Shown: positions 43,708 through 52,077 of the stretch, piece by piece
How positions within the stretch are numbered: position 1 is the stretch's first letter
Layout: every line of letters begins with the position of its first letter
Source: Anaerolineales bacterium UBA6055
GTDB taxonomy: Bacteria; Chloroflexota; Anaerolineae; Aggregatilineales; Phototrophicaceae
Length of the DNA: 64,000 bases
Direction: 5' to 3'
Assembly (NCBI GenBank): GCA_002428985.1
Contig: DIYL01000002.1
Span: 372,001-436,000, forward strand
Notes under the pieces: model-generated
What the model was told of the DNA's origin: nothing
Seen by the model: only the letters and a program-made list of their open reading frames with translations
The model's database searches: none
Program-made: the position numbers and the translations under genes

Positions 43708-45603
43708 CTACCTGAGATCAGCCAGCGGAAAATGAACGACAAATCGCGTCCCAACATCTAATTCACTCTCCACTGCAATCCGTCCATGATGTTGTTCAAT
43801 AATTTGTTGTGTAATCGCAAGTCCCAAGCCAGTGCCATCAATCGACTTTGTATTTTCAGCACGATAGAAACGATCGAAAATATGCGGTAAGTCGGCTTCA
43901 CCAATTCCCAGTCCAGTATCTTGAATTGAAACTTGTACACCATCATCATCAGACGAGACCGTTACAGTAATGGTGCCATACTTTGGTGTATAACGAATTG
44001 CATTTCCGATTAAGTTATTAAATACACGCCGGATATCCGTCATTGTACATTGAATAAGCAGAGGCGTATCGTCCATGTCAAGTGTAAGCGATAGCTTTTT
44101 TTGTTCAGCAATCGGTAGCATCTCGTCCACAATATCTTGGCAAATCGCATTAACATCAGCCGTTTCCAAAAGTTGGTTCGATCGGCTCTCAACTTTCATC
44201 AATGTAAATAAATGTTCAAGAAGCTGACTTAGATGAAACGTTTGTCGTTTTAGGTCCGTCAAATATTTTTTACGTTTTTTGCTATCATTTTTGACACGTT
44301 CCATCAAATCAATTTTGAGTGTCAAGGAACTAATCGGGGATTGAATATCATGCGAGACTTCACCAATCAATTCATTAAGTACCTGTATTTTCTCTCGTTC
44401 GATAGCAATTTCTGTTTCAAGCGTTTGACGTTCTTTCTGAGCAGTGATGTTTTCTGTAATGCCGATGGTACGCTTAATGCCAAGGTGAGCATCTTCAACA
44501 TAGTATGTGCGATCGCGCATCCACACGATTTGTCCATCAGAAGTAACTACACGAAATTCAATATCATGTGTATCCACTTGAAAGTGCAACCAACGTCCAA
44601 ACGCCGTATCACGATCCTCTTCATGAATAATATCTCTAACATGTTCAGGGTTCAGGTAAAATTGTCCCCTCGGTATGCCTAATAAATGGTCAAATGCAGG
44701 GCTAATGAAAAAGGCATGGGTATCCCGCTCATCAGCAATCCAAAATACTTCATTGATATTTGTAATGAGTTGATGTGCATTGATTTCATTCTCACGCAGT
44801 TCAGACTCTAATTGCACAATCCGTAACTGCCAATTACCGAATAAGTTATGCACAATATCGAACGTCGGACGATAACGCGGTATAGAATTTTTTGGAAGTT
44901 GTGGTGATAAACGATGAAGATATACAGTAACTAGTGGCGCAATTGCTAATGCGCCAATACTCTTACTGATAAGATCACCTGGAATAAACTCAATAAACCC
45001 ATCTTGCCCAATATATCCTAGAAAATTAAATACAATCGCGTCCGTCCACACGGCCCCTACCAAAGCAAGAGTCACTGCCAACCAATCCATCCGATTAGAT
45101 AATAAGTTATGTGTACCTTGGTAGATAATCGCAATTACAAACATATCAGCAACAAATGCAATCACACCAGCAAACATAATCTGAACATTTACGAAGTAAA
45201 CATCAGTATACGCAAGTCCCGGTAAACTTGATGTGACATTCGGCAAGTAGACACTCAAACTAATCATGAAAAAGATAAATGCTACAAGCAACTGAATTAG
45301 TGCAATACCAAAAATGACAGTCTGTGTGATTTCAGTTCCATCAACCACATACAATACAAGGATAACAACAAGGATTGCAGGAACAAAAAAATCTGCAGGC
45401 AGGGTTAAAATAATACCGGGTACAGGTTCAACAAAAGCAGTAGTAGGGCTCGCAAAGGTAATAATACCTACTATAGCAGCCGAATACATTAGCAACAGCG
45501 AAACACCATATCGTGAGCTTAAGTAATGTAGCCCCAATGCAATACTGGTAAGTATCCAAATCTCAAAAATAAGCAATCCGAACGTTGTCAAAATGGTGAA
45601 CAT
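43708..45603 (-). CDS. Membrane PAS-histidine kinase with multi-pass N-terminal domain
   Basis: This is a 631-residue kinase. The first ~235 residues form about seven hydrophobic segments, some resembling VUT/YhhQ-type transporters (AFVADMFVIAIIYQGT, then WTDAIVFNFLGYIGQDGF). A PAS domain with PAC motif follows (about 275-395). HisKA has His418 in SHDIQSPISSLTL, and the HATPase domain has NLIGNAIRYTP, DTGLGIG and GTGLGLAI. The membrane part may sense a small ligand or membrane state. A receiver gene lies downstream. Confidence 0.9.
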   Translation of the reverse strand: MFTILTTFGLLIFEIWILTSIALGLHYLSSRYGVSLLLMYSAAIVGIITFASPTTAFVEPVPGIILTLPADFFVPAILVVILVLYVVDGTEITQTVIFGIALIQLLVAFIFFMISLSVYLPNVTSSLPGLAYTDVYFVNVQIMFAGVIAFVADMFVIAIIYQGTHNLLSNRMDWLAVTLALVGAVWTDAIVFNFLGYIGQDGFIEFIPGDLISKSIGALAIAPLVTVYLHRLSPQLPKNSIPRYRPTFDIVHNLFGNWQLRIVQLESELRENEINAHQLITNINEVFWIADERDTHAFFISPAFDHLLGIPRGQFYLNPEHVRDIIHEEDRDTAFGRWLHFQVDTHDIEFRVVTSDGQIVWMRDRTYYVEDAHLGIKRTIGITENITAQKERQTLETEIAIEREKIQVLNELIGEVSHDIQSPISSLTLKIDLMERVKNDSKKRKKYLTDLKRQTFHLSQLLEHLFTLMKVESRSNQLLETADVNAICQDIVDEMLPIAEQKKLSLTLDMDDTPLLIQCTMTDIRRVFNNLIGNAIRYTPKYGTITVTVSSDDDGVQVSIQDTGLGIGEADLPHIFDRFYRAENTKSIDGTGLGLAITQQIIEQHHGRIAVESELDVGTRFVVHFPLADLR

Positions 45604-45671
45604 CTGAGACTGTGCCCTTTGATTACCTCGCTATGATTTTATTGTACGTTGAATCTAGTAGAAATGAAAAA

Positions 45672-45695
45672 GAGCCTGTAAATCTCTACAGACTC
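45672..45695 (-). terminator. Terminator after the first DUF4013 gene
   Basis: GAGCCTGTA/TACAGACTC is a 9-bp stem with one mismatch. On the minus strand it is followed by CTCTTTTTCATTTC. It is closely similar to the terminator of the second DUF4013 gene. Confidence 0.7.
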
Positions 45696-45721
45696 TCTTA
45701 CTTATGGTTAAAGTATTGAGA

Positions 45722-46534
45722 CTAGTATTTGAGTTTCTCTTCAACAAAATCGTCTGTAATCCCGATTTTATCGCCCAGCTGTGCAACCAAATGCAACCAC
45801 GCAAACTGTTGGAACAAACTAATCATAATCGATAAAATCGCTCCAACAGAGACAATAGCAATCAAGGTTGTATCATCAGTTTGGAAAGTGATCGAATCCG
45901 TAAATACAACATCATAAAGAAACGTCACCGCAAGATTCACAACATAGTAAATAATTGCCAAGAGAATTTGGTAGCCGAGTAGTGAAAACATTGCGCCAAA
46001 GTTGTTATTAACACGGCTAAAATTAGCGCTGAATTCAAACATTGCTCCAGCACGCTCTTCAGCTGCGTAGCGCAACATCCCAACATATAACCCCCAACTC
46101 CAATAGAGAATAAGAGGAATCAAGAGAAGAATCGATAGAATTGTGGACGACGAAGATTCAGCATAACCACCATCAAGCGAACGAGCCATCATTCCGACAC
46201 CACAGAAAAACAGAAAAATAAGCGGCAAAAGTGAAACAATTCCCGCAACAACAACCACAACACCACGCCCAAGATCCTTGAACACGTCAAAAGCTGGTAA
46301 ATGCTCACTATCACCTGCTTGAACTTGGCGAATAATGCGAATGCCATAACCGGAGAGAAATAGCGTTTGTGACAAGATAGTCACAGCCGTAAACAAGAGT
46401 AATGCATCATCACTCCTAGAATTGATATAGTTTGCGATGAGCAATACGACGAGAATCGTAAACACCAAAACGATTGTTAAAATCTTCGGAATACTCTTAA
46501 ATGGATAGCCAAAAGCCTGACCAAATGACATCAT
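45722..46534 (-). CDS. DUF4013 membrane protein (first copy)
   Basis: This 270-residue protein has about six hydrophobic segments. It has the DUF4013 opening FGYPFKSIPKILTIVL and the C-terminal FAWLHLVAQLGDKIG. The family is of unknown function and common in Chloroflexota and archaea. A paralogue and a relic lie upstream on the same strand, so the cluster arose by tandem duplication. Confidence 0.82.
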   Translation of the reverse strand: MMSFGQAFGYPFKSIPKILTIVLVFTILVVLLIANYINSRSDDALLLFTAVTILSQTLFLSGYGIRIIRQVQAGDSEHLPAFDVFKDLGRGVVVVVAGIVSLLPLIFLFFCGVGMMARSLDGGYAESSSSTILSILLLIPLILYWSWGLYVGMLRYAAEERAGAMFEFSANFSRVNNNFGAMFSLLGYQILLAIIYYVVNLAVTFLYDVVFTDSITFQTDDTTLIAIVSVGAILSIMISLFQQFAWLHLVAQLGDKIGITDDFVEEKLKY

Positions 46535-46636
46535 AGTTACTTTCTGCTAATACGGTCACCATAATTAGTATGACACAAAATTTAAACTTGCAGAATGATG
46601 CAATGTAATACAAACCATATACTTTTGTCACATATA

Positions 46637-46783
46637 TTATGACGACATATGTTGAATATTTCGTTTTTGTTTGGCAGCTTCCGGTAAATCTACAACTTGT
46701 GCAACTAAATAGTGAAAATTTGAAATAATCAACATTTTCACGAAATTTTTGATGGGATAAAGAATCACATCTTTTAAGGTCAT
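46637..46783 (-). pseudogene. DUF4013 relic with the middle deleted
   Basis: This 48-codon ORF reads MTLKDVILYPIKNFVKMLII, the start of a DUF4013 protein (compare LSYPFKSIPKVLTIVL). It then passes directly to SNFHYLVAQVVDLPEA, which matches the C-terminal end (compare FSNMHLMAQFAYNTGI). About 220 residues between are missing. It lies between two full copies and looks like an internally deleted third copy. It has no clear ribosome site, so it is probably not functional. A tiny expressed membrane protein cannot be ruled out. Confidence 0.6.
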
Positions 46784-46811
46784 TGTATTATCTACCAAGT
46801 GATAGACACAA

Positions 46812-46839
46812 AAAGAACCTGCATCTATACAGGCTCTTT
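46812..46839 (-). terminator. Terminator after the second DUF4013 gene
   Basis: AAAGAACCTG/CAGGCTCTTT forms a stem with one mismatch and an 8-base loop. On the minus strand it is followed by TTTTTGTG. Its arms share CCTG and CTCTTT with the other DUF4013 terminator, as if gene and terminator had been copied together. Confidence 0.7.
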
Positions 46840-46869
46840 CTGATTAGTGCTATGTTATGTTAGTAGAAT

Positions 46870-47760
46870 TTAGAAGCGATCAAATTCGTCCTCATATCCG
46901 ACCATAATCCCAGTGTTATAGGCAAATTGTGCCATCAAGTGCATGTTGGAAAATTGTTGAATGATGCTGACGGTGAGTGTACCCAGCATAAACACGACAA
47001 ATGCTATCAACATACTGTTCAGATTGGTGCCATCACCGACGAAGAGTAATGCGACAAACTGGAGAACAAAACTAATTGCCTGACTCGCAAACCAGAAAAT
47101 AATCGCGACCAAGATTTGATATGCAAACAAAGACACCATCGTTTTCCAATCTCGGCGAGCAATCCCAAAGTTTGTTGGAATCTCAAACATTGCCCCACGT
47201 TTACCCTCTGCGGCGCACCGTACCATACCAACAATGAAGGACCACATATAAAGGAACCCAAATGGAATCGCGACAATGAAGCCAATGCAGAACATCAGAA
47301 CACCAAGCCCTGGTTCGCCATAAGGTGATGCGAACAAGCCCATCAAAAAGAAGAATAGGAAGAAGACAGGTAAAATCGCAATACCGTACCAGATACTCGC
47401 AAAAATTACAGCGAGGCCATCCATCATGTTTTGCCCAAACTTGATTGCTGGTAAGTTTTCAAAACCTTCCAAGACATGACGAATTACACTAATGCCATAT
47501 CCAGATAGCCAGACCCCTTGCCCTAACAGAACAACGAATAAGCCCAAGATGCCGATGAAAAATTCTGAACCGGGAGGGTCGAATTGTGGCATATACTCAT
47601 ATTGCGAGTAGATTTCTAGTGCCTCAAAGTAAGCAATCCAATCATACGAATTGAACAAGAGTGCAATGAAAAAGGCGATACTAATCGTAATGACCAGTAC
47701 AATTGTGAGTACCTTTGGAATACTCTTAAACGGATACGATAAGGCGGATGATAAATCCAT
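46870..47760 (-). CDS. DUF4013 membrane protein (second copy)
   Basis: This 296-residue protein has about six hydrophobic segments. The same family ends are present: LSYPFKSIPKVLTIVL at the start and FSNMHLMAQFAYNTGIM near the end. It carries an extra external loop after the first helix (residues ~35-65, Tyr/Pro-rich). AGGACATATA precedes the ATG. Role unknown; it may form a membrane pore or carrier, but nothing shows that. Confidence 0.82.
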   Translation of the reverse strand: MDLSSALSYPFKSIPKVLTIVLVITISIAFFIALLFNSYDWIAYFEALEIYSQYEYMPQFDPPGSEFFIGILGLFVVLLGQGVWLSGYGISVIRHVLEGFENLPAIKFGQNMMDGLAVIFASIWYGIAILPVFFLFFFLMGLFASPYGEPGLGVLMFCIGFIVAIPFGFLYMWSFIVGMVRCAAEGKRGAMFEIPTNFGIARRDWKTMVSLFAYQILVAIIFWFASQAISFVLQFVALLFVGDGTNLNSMLIAFVVFMLGTLTVSIIQQFSNMHLMAQFAYNTGIMVGYEDEFDRF

Positions 47761-47825
47761 TATATGTCCTTTGACTTGTGATACGTTACATATCCATCAT
47801 CTCATAAATTAATGTTTGGGTCAAT

Positions 47826-48800
47826 TTATTTCGATACTTCTTCAAGTCGATCATTGGCTGGTGGCGGTGTATAAGACAGGGATGCAATCTCATCGTACCA
47901 TTCAGGTGTCATATCAATATCTAATGCTGCGAGTGATGCTTGCAATTGGTCGAGATTACGTGCGCCGATAATCGGTGCTGTTACAGCCGGATTTGCCATA
48001 ACCCATGCCACAGCTAAGGTTGCCGGATGGTGTCCACGTTCCTGTGCATGCCCTGTAAAATCAGCTGCTGTTTCATAATAATCATTTACACCGTAACGTT
48101 TCATGTACATGTCATTTTCGACAAGGCGACCACTATCAGGTTTATCTTGAGGTGTATATTTACCTGTCAACAAACCACCCCCAAGCGGGCTATATGGAAT
48201 CACACCGATGTTTTCACTTTCTGCCAATGGGAATAGCTCGACTTCTGCTTGACGCTTGACGAGGTTATACATCGGTTGCATACATTCAAAACGGGCTAAC
48301 CCTTCGTATTGCGCAATCCCCTGCGCTTTCATTACCTGCCATGCAGACCAATTGCTGACAGCAGGATAAAGTATTTTACCTTGTCGCACGAGATCATCTA
48401 ATGCGCGTAATGTTTCTTCAATGGGGGTATCAGCATCGAAGTGATGCAGAAAATAAACGTCAATCCGGTCCGTCTTCAGGCGACGCAAACTATCTTCAAC
48501 GCTTTGCATAATATGACGACGCGATGCACCACTTTGATTAATGTCATCTCCCATTTGTGAGACAACTTTAGTCGTGATCACAAGCTCATCACGACAATCC
48601 GCAATCAAGTCACCTAAAATTTCTTCGGAACGCCCACCAGCATAGACATTGGCGCAATCAAAAAAGTTGATACCAACGTCACGACAAGCATTAAACATCT
48701 TTGCTGATTCTGCTTCATCCGCAATATCGCCAAACGACATCGTGCCGAAACAAAGTGACGAAACCTTAACACCTGTGCGTCCTAAAATACCATAATCCAT
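47826..48800 (-). CDS. Aldo/keto reductase
   Basis: This 324-residue NADPH-dependent reductase has the catalytic set: Asp and Tyr in FFDCANVYAGG, Lys in ITTKVV and His in YFLHHFD. The cofactor segment IGARNLDQLQASLAALD is near the C-terminus. It reduces aldehydes or ketones; substrate unknown. AGGACTTTAAATA precedes the ATG. Confidence 0.92.
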   Translation of the reverse strand: MDYGILGRTGVKVSSLCFGTMSFGDIADEAESAKMFNACRDVGINFFDCANVYAGGRSEEILGDLIADCRDELVITTKVVSQMGDDINQSGASRRHIMQSVEDSLRRLKTDRIDVYFLHHFDADTPIEETLRALDDLVRQGKILYPAVSNWSAWQVMKAQGIAQYEGLARFECMQPMYNLVKRQAEVELFPLAESENIGVIPYSPLGGGLLTGKYTPQDKPDSGRLVENDMYMKRYGVNDYYETAADFTGHAQERGHHPATLAVAWVMANPAVTAPIIGARNLDQLQASLAALDIDMTPEWYDEIASLSYTPPPANDRLEEVSK

Positions 48801-48863
48801 TATTTAAAGTCCTCTACTATGTGAATCTAGTTACAGTAGAGTTTAACGAATTCATCGAATAGA

Positions 48864-49457
48864 TTACAACTCGTTTAAGACTTCAACCTTGCCTGTATGC
48901 AAATCATAATATGCCGCAACCACCAGTGTTTGATGACTATTCGATGCATTCGCAATCAAATCACTACGGTCAATCAGTTGTTGAGCCATAATTTCTGCAT
49001 TAAGGCGAATTGCATTATCGACTAGGTCACCTTCGTGTCCACCAGCCCGACGAACAGCAGGACGAATTTGATCAATCAAGTGGCGCAGGTGTCCACTAAA
49101 GACTTTGGGTTGTGTCGCTGCTGTCACTGCACCACATTGAGAATGCCCCATCACCATTACAATCGGGACAGCAAGTTCTGCAATGGCATATTCAACACTC
49201 GCAATCGTATCTTCGTTAGCGATATTGCCTGCTACACGAATGACAAAAATATCTCCCAAGCCTTGGTCAAAGATCATTTCTAGCGGCACACGTGAGTCCG
49301 AACACCCAAGGATTGCTGCAAATGGTTTTTGACCAGCAACGAGTGTACGGCGATAATTCTTATCGCTATGGGGATGTTGCACATCACCACTGACATATCG
49401 TCCATTACCATCTAGCAATTTCTGCAAATATGTATATCGGAGCGTTGTTTCAGTCAT
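48864..49457 (-). CDS. Beta-class carbonic anhydrase
   Basis: This 197-residue enzyme has the zinc ligands Cys52, His105 and Cys108 (GCSDSR and MGHSQCGA), with the Asp54/Arg56 dyad intact. It interconverts CO2 and bicarbonate in the cytoplasm. AGGAAGATGAT precedes the ATG. It is divergent from the isocitrate dehydrogenase gene, which releases CO2; a shared promoter region of 211 bp lies between. Confidence 0.94.
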   Translation of the reverse strand: MTETTLRYTYLQKLLDGNGRYVSGDVQHPHSDKNYRRTLVAGQKPFAAILGCSDSRVPLEMIFDQGLGDIFVIRVAGNIANEDTIASVEYAIAELAVPIVMVMGHSQCGAVTAATQPKVFSGHLRHLIDQIRPAVRRAGGHEGDLVDNAIRLNAEIMAQQLIDRSDLIANASNSHQTLVVAAYYDLHTGKVEVLNEL

Positions 49458-49668
49458 ATCATCTTCCTGTGTTATTGATGAGTTTCGGAATCTATTATCG
49501 AATCGCTACAGTATCCATGCTATATTTATTGCTAACTAATGATCATATGCAATTTAGCACATGTCGATACGACAATAATCATAAATTTAAGGCGAACAGA
49601 CCCAATACACACATAACCCGTGAGGTCTATATCGCTTATTTCCATATAAATGTAAGGAGAAAAACATA

Positions 49669-51120
49669 ATGCCAAAGACTCCGATTACGGTTGCGCGTGG
49701 TGATGGAATCGGACCTGAGATTATGGAGGCATGCCTACGAGTCTTAGAAGCAGCCGGTGCAGAGCTTGAGTACGAATTTGTGACAATCGGCGAACAAGTA
49801 TATGAGTCCGGCAATACATCGGGTATTACACCTGAGTTCTGGGAATCGATCCGACGCACAAAAGTCTTTTATAAAGCACCGCTCACAACCCCGCAGGGGA
49901 AAGGCTATAAAAGTATCAATGTAACCATTCGTAAAACACTGAGTTTGTATGCAAATGTGCGTCCAGTACGTACGTCAGAACCATTTATCGAAACACTTCA
50001 TCCCGCTATGGATGTTGTCATCATCCGTGAAAACGAAGAAGACCTCTATGCAGCGATTGAACACCGCCAAACCGATGAGGTATACCAGTGTCTTAAGCTA
50101 ATTACACGCCCTGGTAGTGAAAGACTGATCCGCTATGCCTTTGAATATGCACTAGCAAACAATCGCAAGAAAATCACCTGTATGACCAAAGACAACATCA
50201 TGAAGTTGACTGACGGTTTGTTCCATAAGGTATTTGATGAAGTTGCCGAAGAATATCCTAGCGTTGAAACTGACCACCTCATCATCGACATCGGAACCGC
50301 TCGGGTTGCCGATACCCCTGAAGCCTTTGATATGATCGTGCTCCCCAATTTGTATGGTGACATCGTCTCAGATGTGACGGCACAATTGTCCGGTTCAGTT
50401 GGTCTTGGACGTAGCGCCAACATCGGTGAAAAAATGGCAATGTTCGAAGCGATTCATGGCTCTGCACCAGATATTTCTGGACGTGGAATTGCCAATCCAT
50501 CGGGCTTATTAAATGCAGGTGTGATGATGTTGATCCATGTCGGACAATCAGAAATCGCAGAAAAAATTGAAAATGCATATCTCAAGACCATCGAAGACGG
50601 CATTCACACAGTGGATATTTACGATCCATCCCGTAGTAAAGTTCGGGTCAGCACAGATGAATTCGCTGATGCCGTGATTGAACGTCTCGGCCAAAAACCA
50701 CAAGTCCTAGCACCTGTATCATATGCCAACGGGCGTAATGTCCAAACATCATTCCCGCTGAAAAATGCAAATCCAGCTACACGTGATTTACATGGCATCG
50801 ATGTATTTTTGTTCTGGGATGAAGGTGATCGTGATCCAGATGAACTCGGTGAAGCACTCAGCCAAGCCAATACCGATAAACTCCAACTGACAATGATTAC
50901 CAATCGTGGTCTAAAAGTTTATCCGCAAGGTGCACCAGAAACATTCTGTACCGATCACTGGCGTTGCCGCTTTGAACCCGAAACCGATGGTGGAACATCA
51001 CAACAAGACATCATTACATTACTCCAGTCTGTCCATGATGCCGGCTTTGATATTATCAAAACAGAGAATCTCTATAGTTTTGATGGTCAATTCGGTTTCT
51101 CACTCGGTCAAGGACAATAA
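49669..51120 (+). CDS. icd: Isocitrate dehydrogenase, long Thermus-type form
   Basis: This is a 483-residue beta-decarboxylating dehydrogenase. It begins ITVARGDGIGPEIMEACLRV, has SINVTIRKTLSLYANVRPVR, and an adenine-loop region GSAPDISGRGIANPSGL. A C-terminal extension of about 140 residues is present, as in the Thermus thermophilus-type enzyme and unlike the shorter E. coli form. It catalyses isocitrate to 2-oxoglutarate. AAGGAG precedes the ATG. A terminator-like hairpin follows. Cofactor choice (NADP expected) is from family, not proven. Confidence 0.92.
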   Translation: MPKTPITVARGDGIGPEIMEACLRVLEAAGAELEYEFVTIGEQVYESGNTSGITPEFWESIRRTKVFYKAPLTTPQGKGYKSINVTIRKTLSLYANVRPVRTSEPFIETLHPAMDVVIIRENEEDLYAAIEHRQTDEVYQCLKLITRPGSERLIRYAFEYALANNRKKITCMTKDNIMKLTDGLFHKVFDEVAEEYPSVETDHLIIDIGTARVADTPEAFDMIVLPNLYGDIVSDVTAQLSGSVGLGRSANIGEKMAMFEAIHGSAPDISGRGIANPSGLLNAGVMMLIHVGQSEIAEKIENAYLKTIEDGIHTVDIYDPSRSKVRVSTDEFADAVIERLGQKPQVLAPVSYANGRNVQTSFPLKNANPATRDLHGIDVFLFWDEGDRDPDELGEALSQANTDKLQLTMITNRGLKVYPQGAPETFCTDHWRCRFEPETDGGTSQQDIITLLQSVHDAGFDIIKTENLYSFDGQFGFSLGQGQ

Positions 51121-51134
51121 CTGATCCCCCCATT

Positions 51135-51160
51135 AGAGATGCAGTGCAAATTGCATCTCT
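51135..51160 (+). terminator. Hairpin after the isocitrate dehydrogenase gene
   Basis: AGAGATGCA/TGCATCTCT form a perfect 9-bp stem with an 8-base loop, 15 bp after the stop. The following T-content is modest, so termination may be partial. Confidence 0.6.
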
Positions 51161-51365
51161 AGTATCAACATTTCACTATTCCATCCCCAAATTACGGAAT
51201 CTCATCAATTAAATAATACAAAATAATTAACTCTAATTTTGTGCTTTATTTTGTTTTTAAACTGTAAAAATTTAGTATAAACTCTTTACAAACGCTATAC
51301 AAACCAACGTTTTTTGATAATATTAAGACACTTATTAAAATTGATATGATCTAAAGGGTTCATAC

Positions 51366-51953
51366 ATGAAATCTAAGAATCTTATCCTTATCACAGTTGT
51401 CACAATACTTAGTTCTGTTTTACTCATTGCCCTTGTCGGTGCACGTGGTTCATTTGGTTTTGGTAAAGGATCTGTTATTGCATTTGGTGAAATTGAAGGT
51501 CAAGTTAATAGAAGTGGTGAAGTTATCCTGAGAGTCAAAAAACATCCAGATGCCTCTGCAATGGAACTATATGCAGTTTGCCAAGCACCGTCTGGAAACC
51601 GAGCACTTGCCACCGAACCTGTAATCATGGATGTTACGATGCGCGACAGAGCGGGAAGAAATGAAATTGAACAAACCAATGGTGCTGTAATCATTGCTTA
51701 TGGCGTTCTTGTTGCCGACCTCAACAATCGTCAACGCAACAGTATTGACACATCAATTTGTCCAGAGCCCAATTCAACAATTGTTGAAACCTTCCCAGTC
51801 GGGTTCGAAGCTGTAATTAGAGTCAAGAAGAACGAGGACAGAGTGGTCAATAGAGTGAAATACGTTTGTGGTACAACGCTAGCACAAGGCGGCGCAATCT
51901 TTGCCGATGGTGACCCAATGAGTGGTCAGAACTATATCTGTACCGACGCATAA
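51366..51953 (+). CDS. Secreted or membrane-anchored protein, unknown
   Basis: This 195-residue protein has one hydrophobic N-terminal segment (residues 5-26) and no lipobox, so it is exported or anchored. The rest is a Gly/Val-rich beta-type region with four Cys (AVCQAPSG, TSICPEPNS, KYVCGTT, NYICTDA) that could pair as disulfides. I do not recognise a family. It is monocistronic, with AGGG upstream and a strong terminator after it. Confidence 0.65.
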   Translation: MKSKNLILITVVTILSSVLLIALVGARGSFGFGKGSVIAFGEIEGQVNRSGEVILRVKKHPDASAMELYAVCQAPSGNRALATEPVIMDVTMRDRAGRNEIEQTNGAVIIAYGVLVADLNNRQRNSIDTSICPEPNSTIVETFPVGFEAVIRVKKNEDRVVNRVKYVCGTTLAQGGAIFADGDPMSGQNYICTDA

Positions 51954-51979
51954 GCTTTATAACTTATAAATACACAAAG

Positions 51980-52005
51980 AAGCGGATAATGTGTCCGCTT
52001 TTTTG
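51980..52005 (+). terminator. Strong intrinsic terminator
   Basis: AAGCGGA/TCCGCTT with a 7-base loop is followed by TTTTGTTT. This is a textbook terminator ending the secreted-protein gene. Confidence 0.88.
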
Positions 52006-52077
52006 TTTCTGCCACAACCTTTCAGTACAATCTAAGCATAAGACTAACTATATACATGCTTATAGGTCAGACAGATC

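Larger units (their letters stand above)
46535..46869. other. Gap between DUF4013 genes
   Basis: This 335-bp gap holds a 48-codon DUF4013 relic (46637-46783) and the terminator of the second DUF4013 gene (46812-46839). The stretch 46535-46636 must carry the promoter of the first copy; no clear boxes are seen. Confidence 0.6.
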
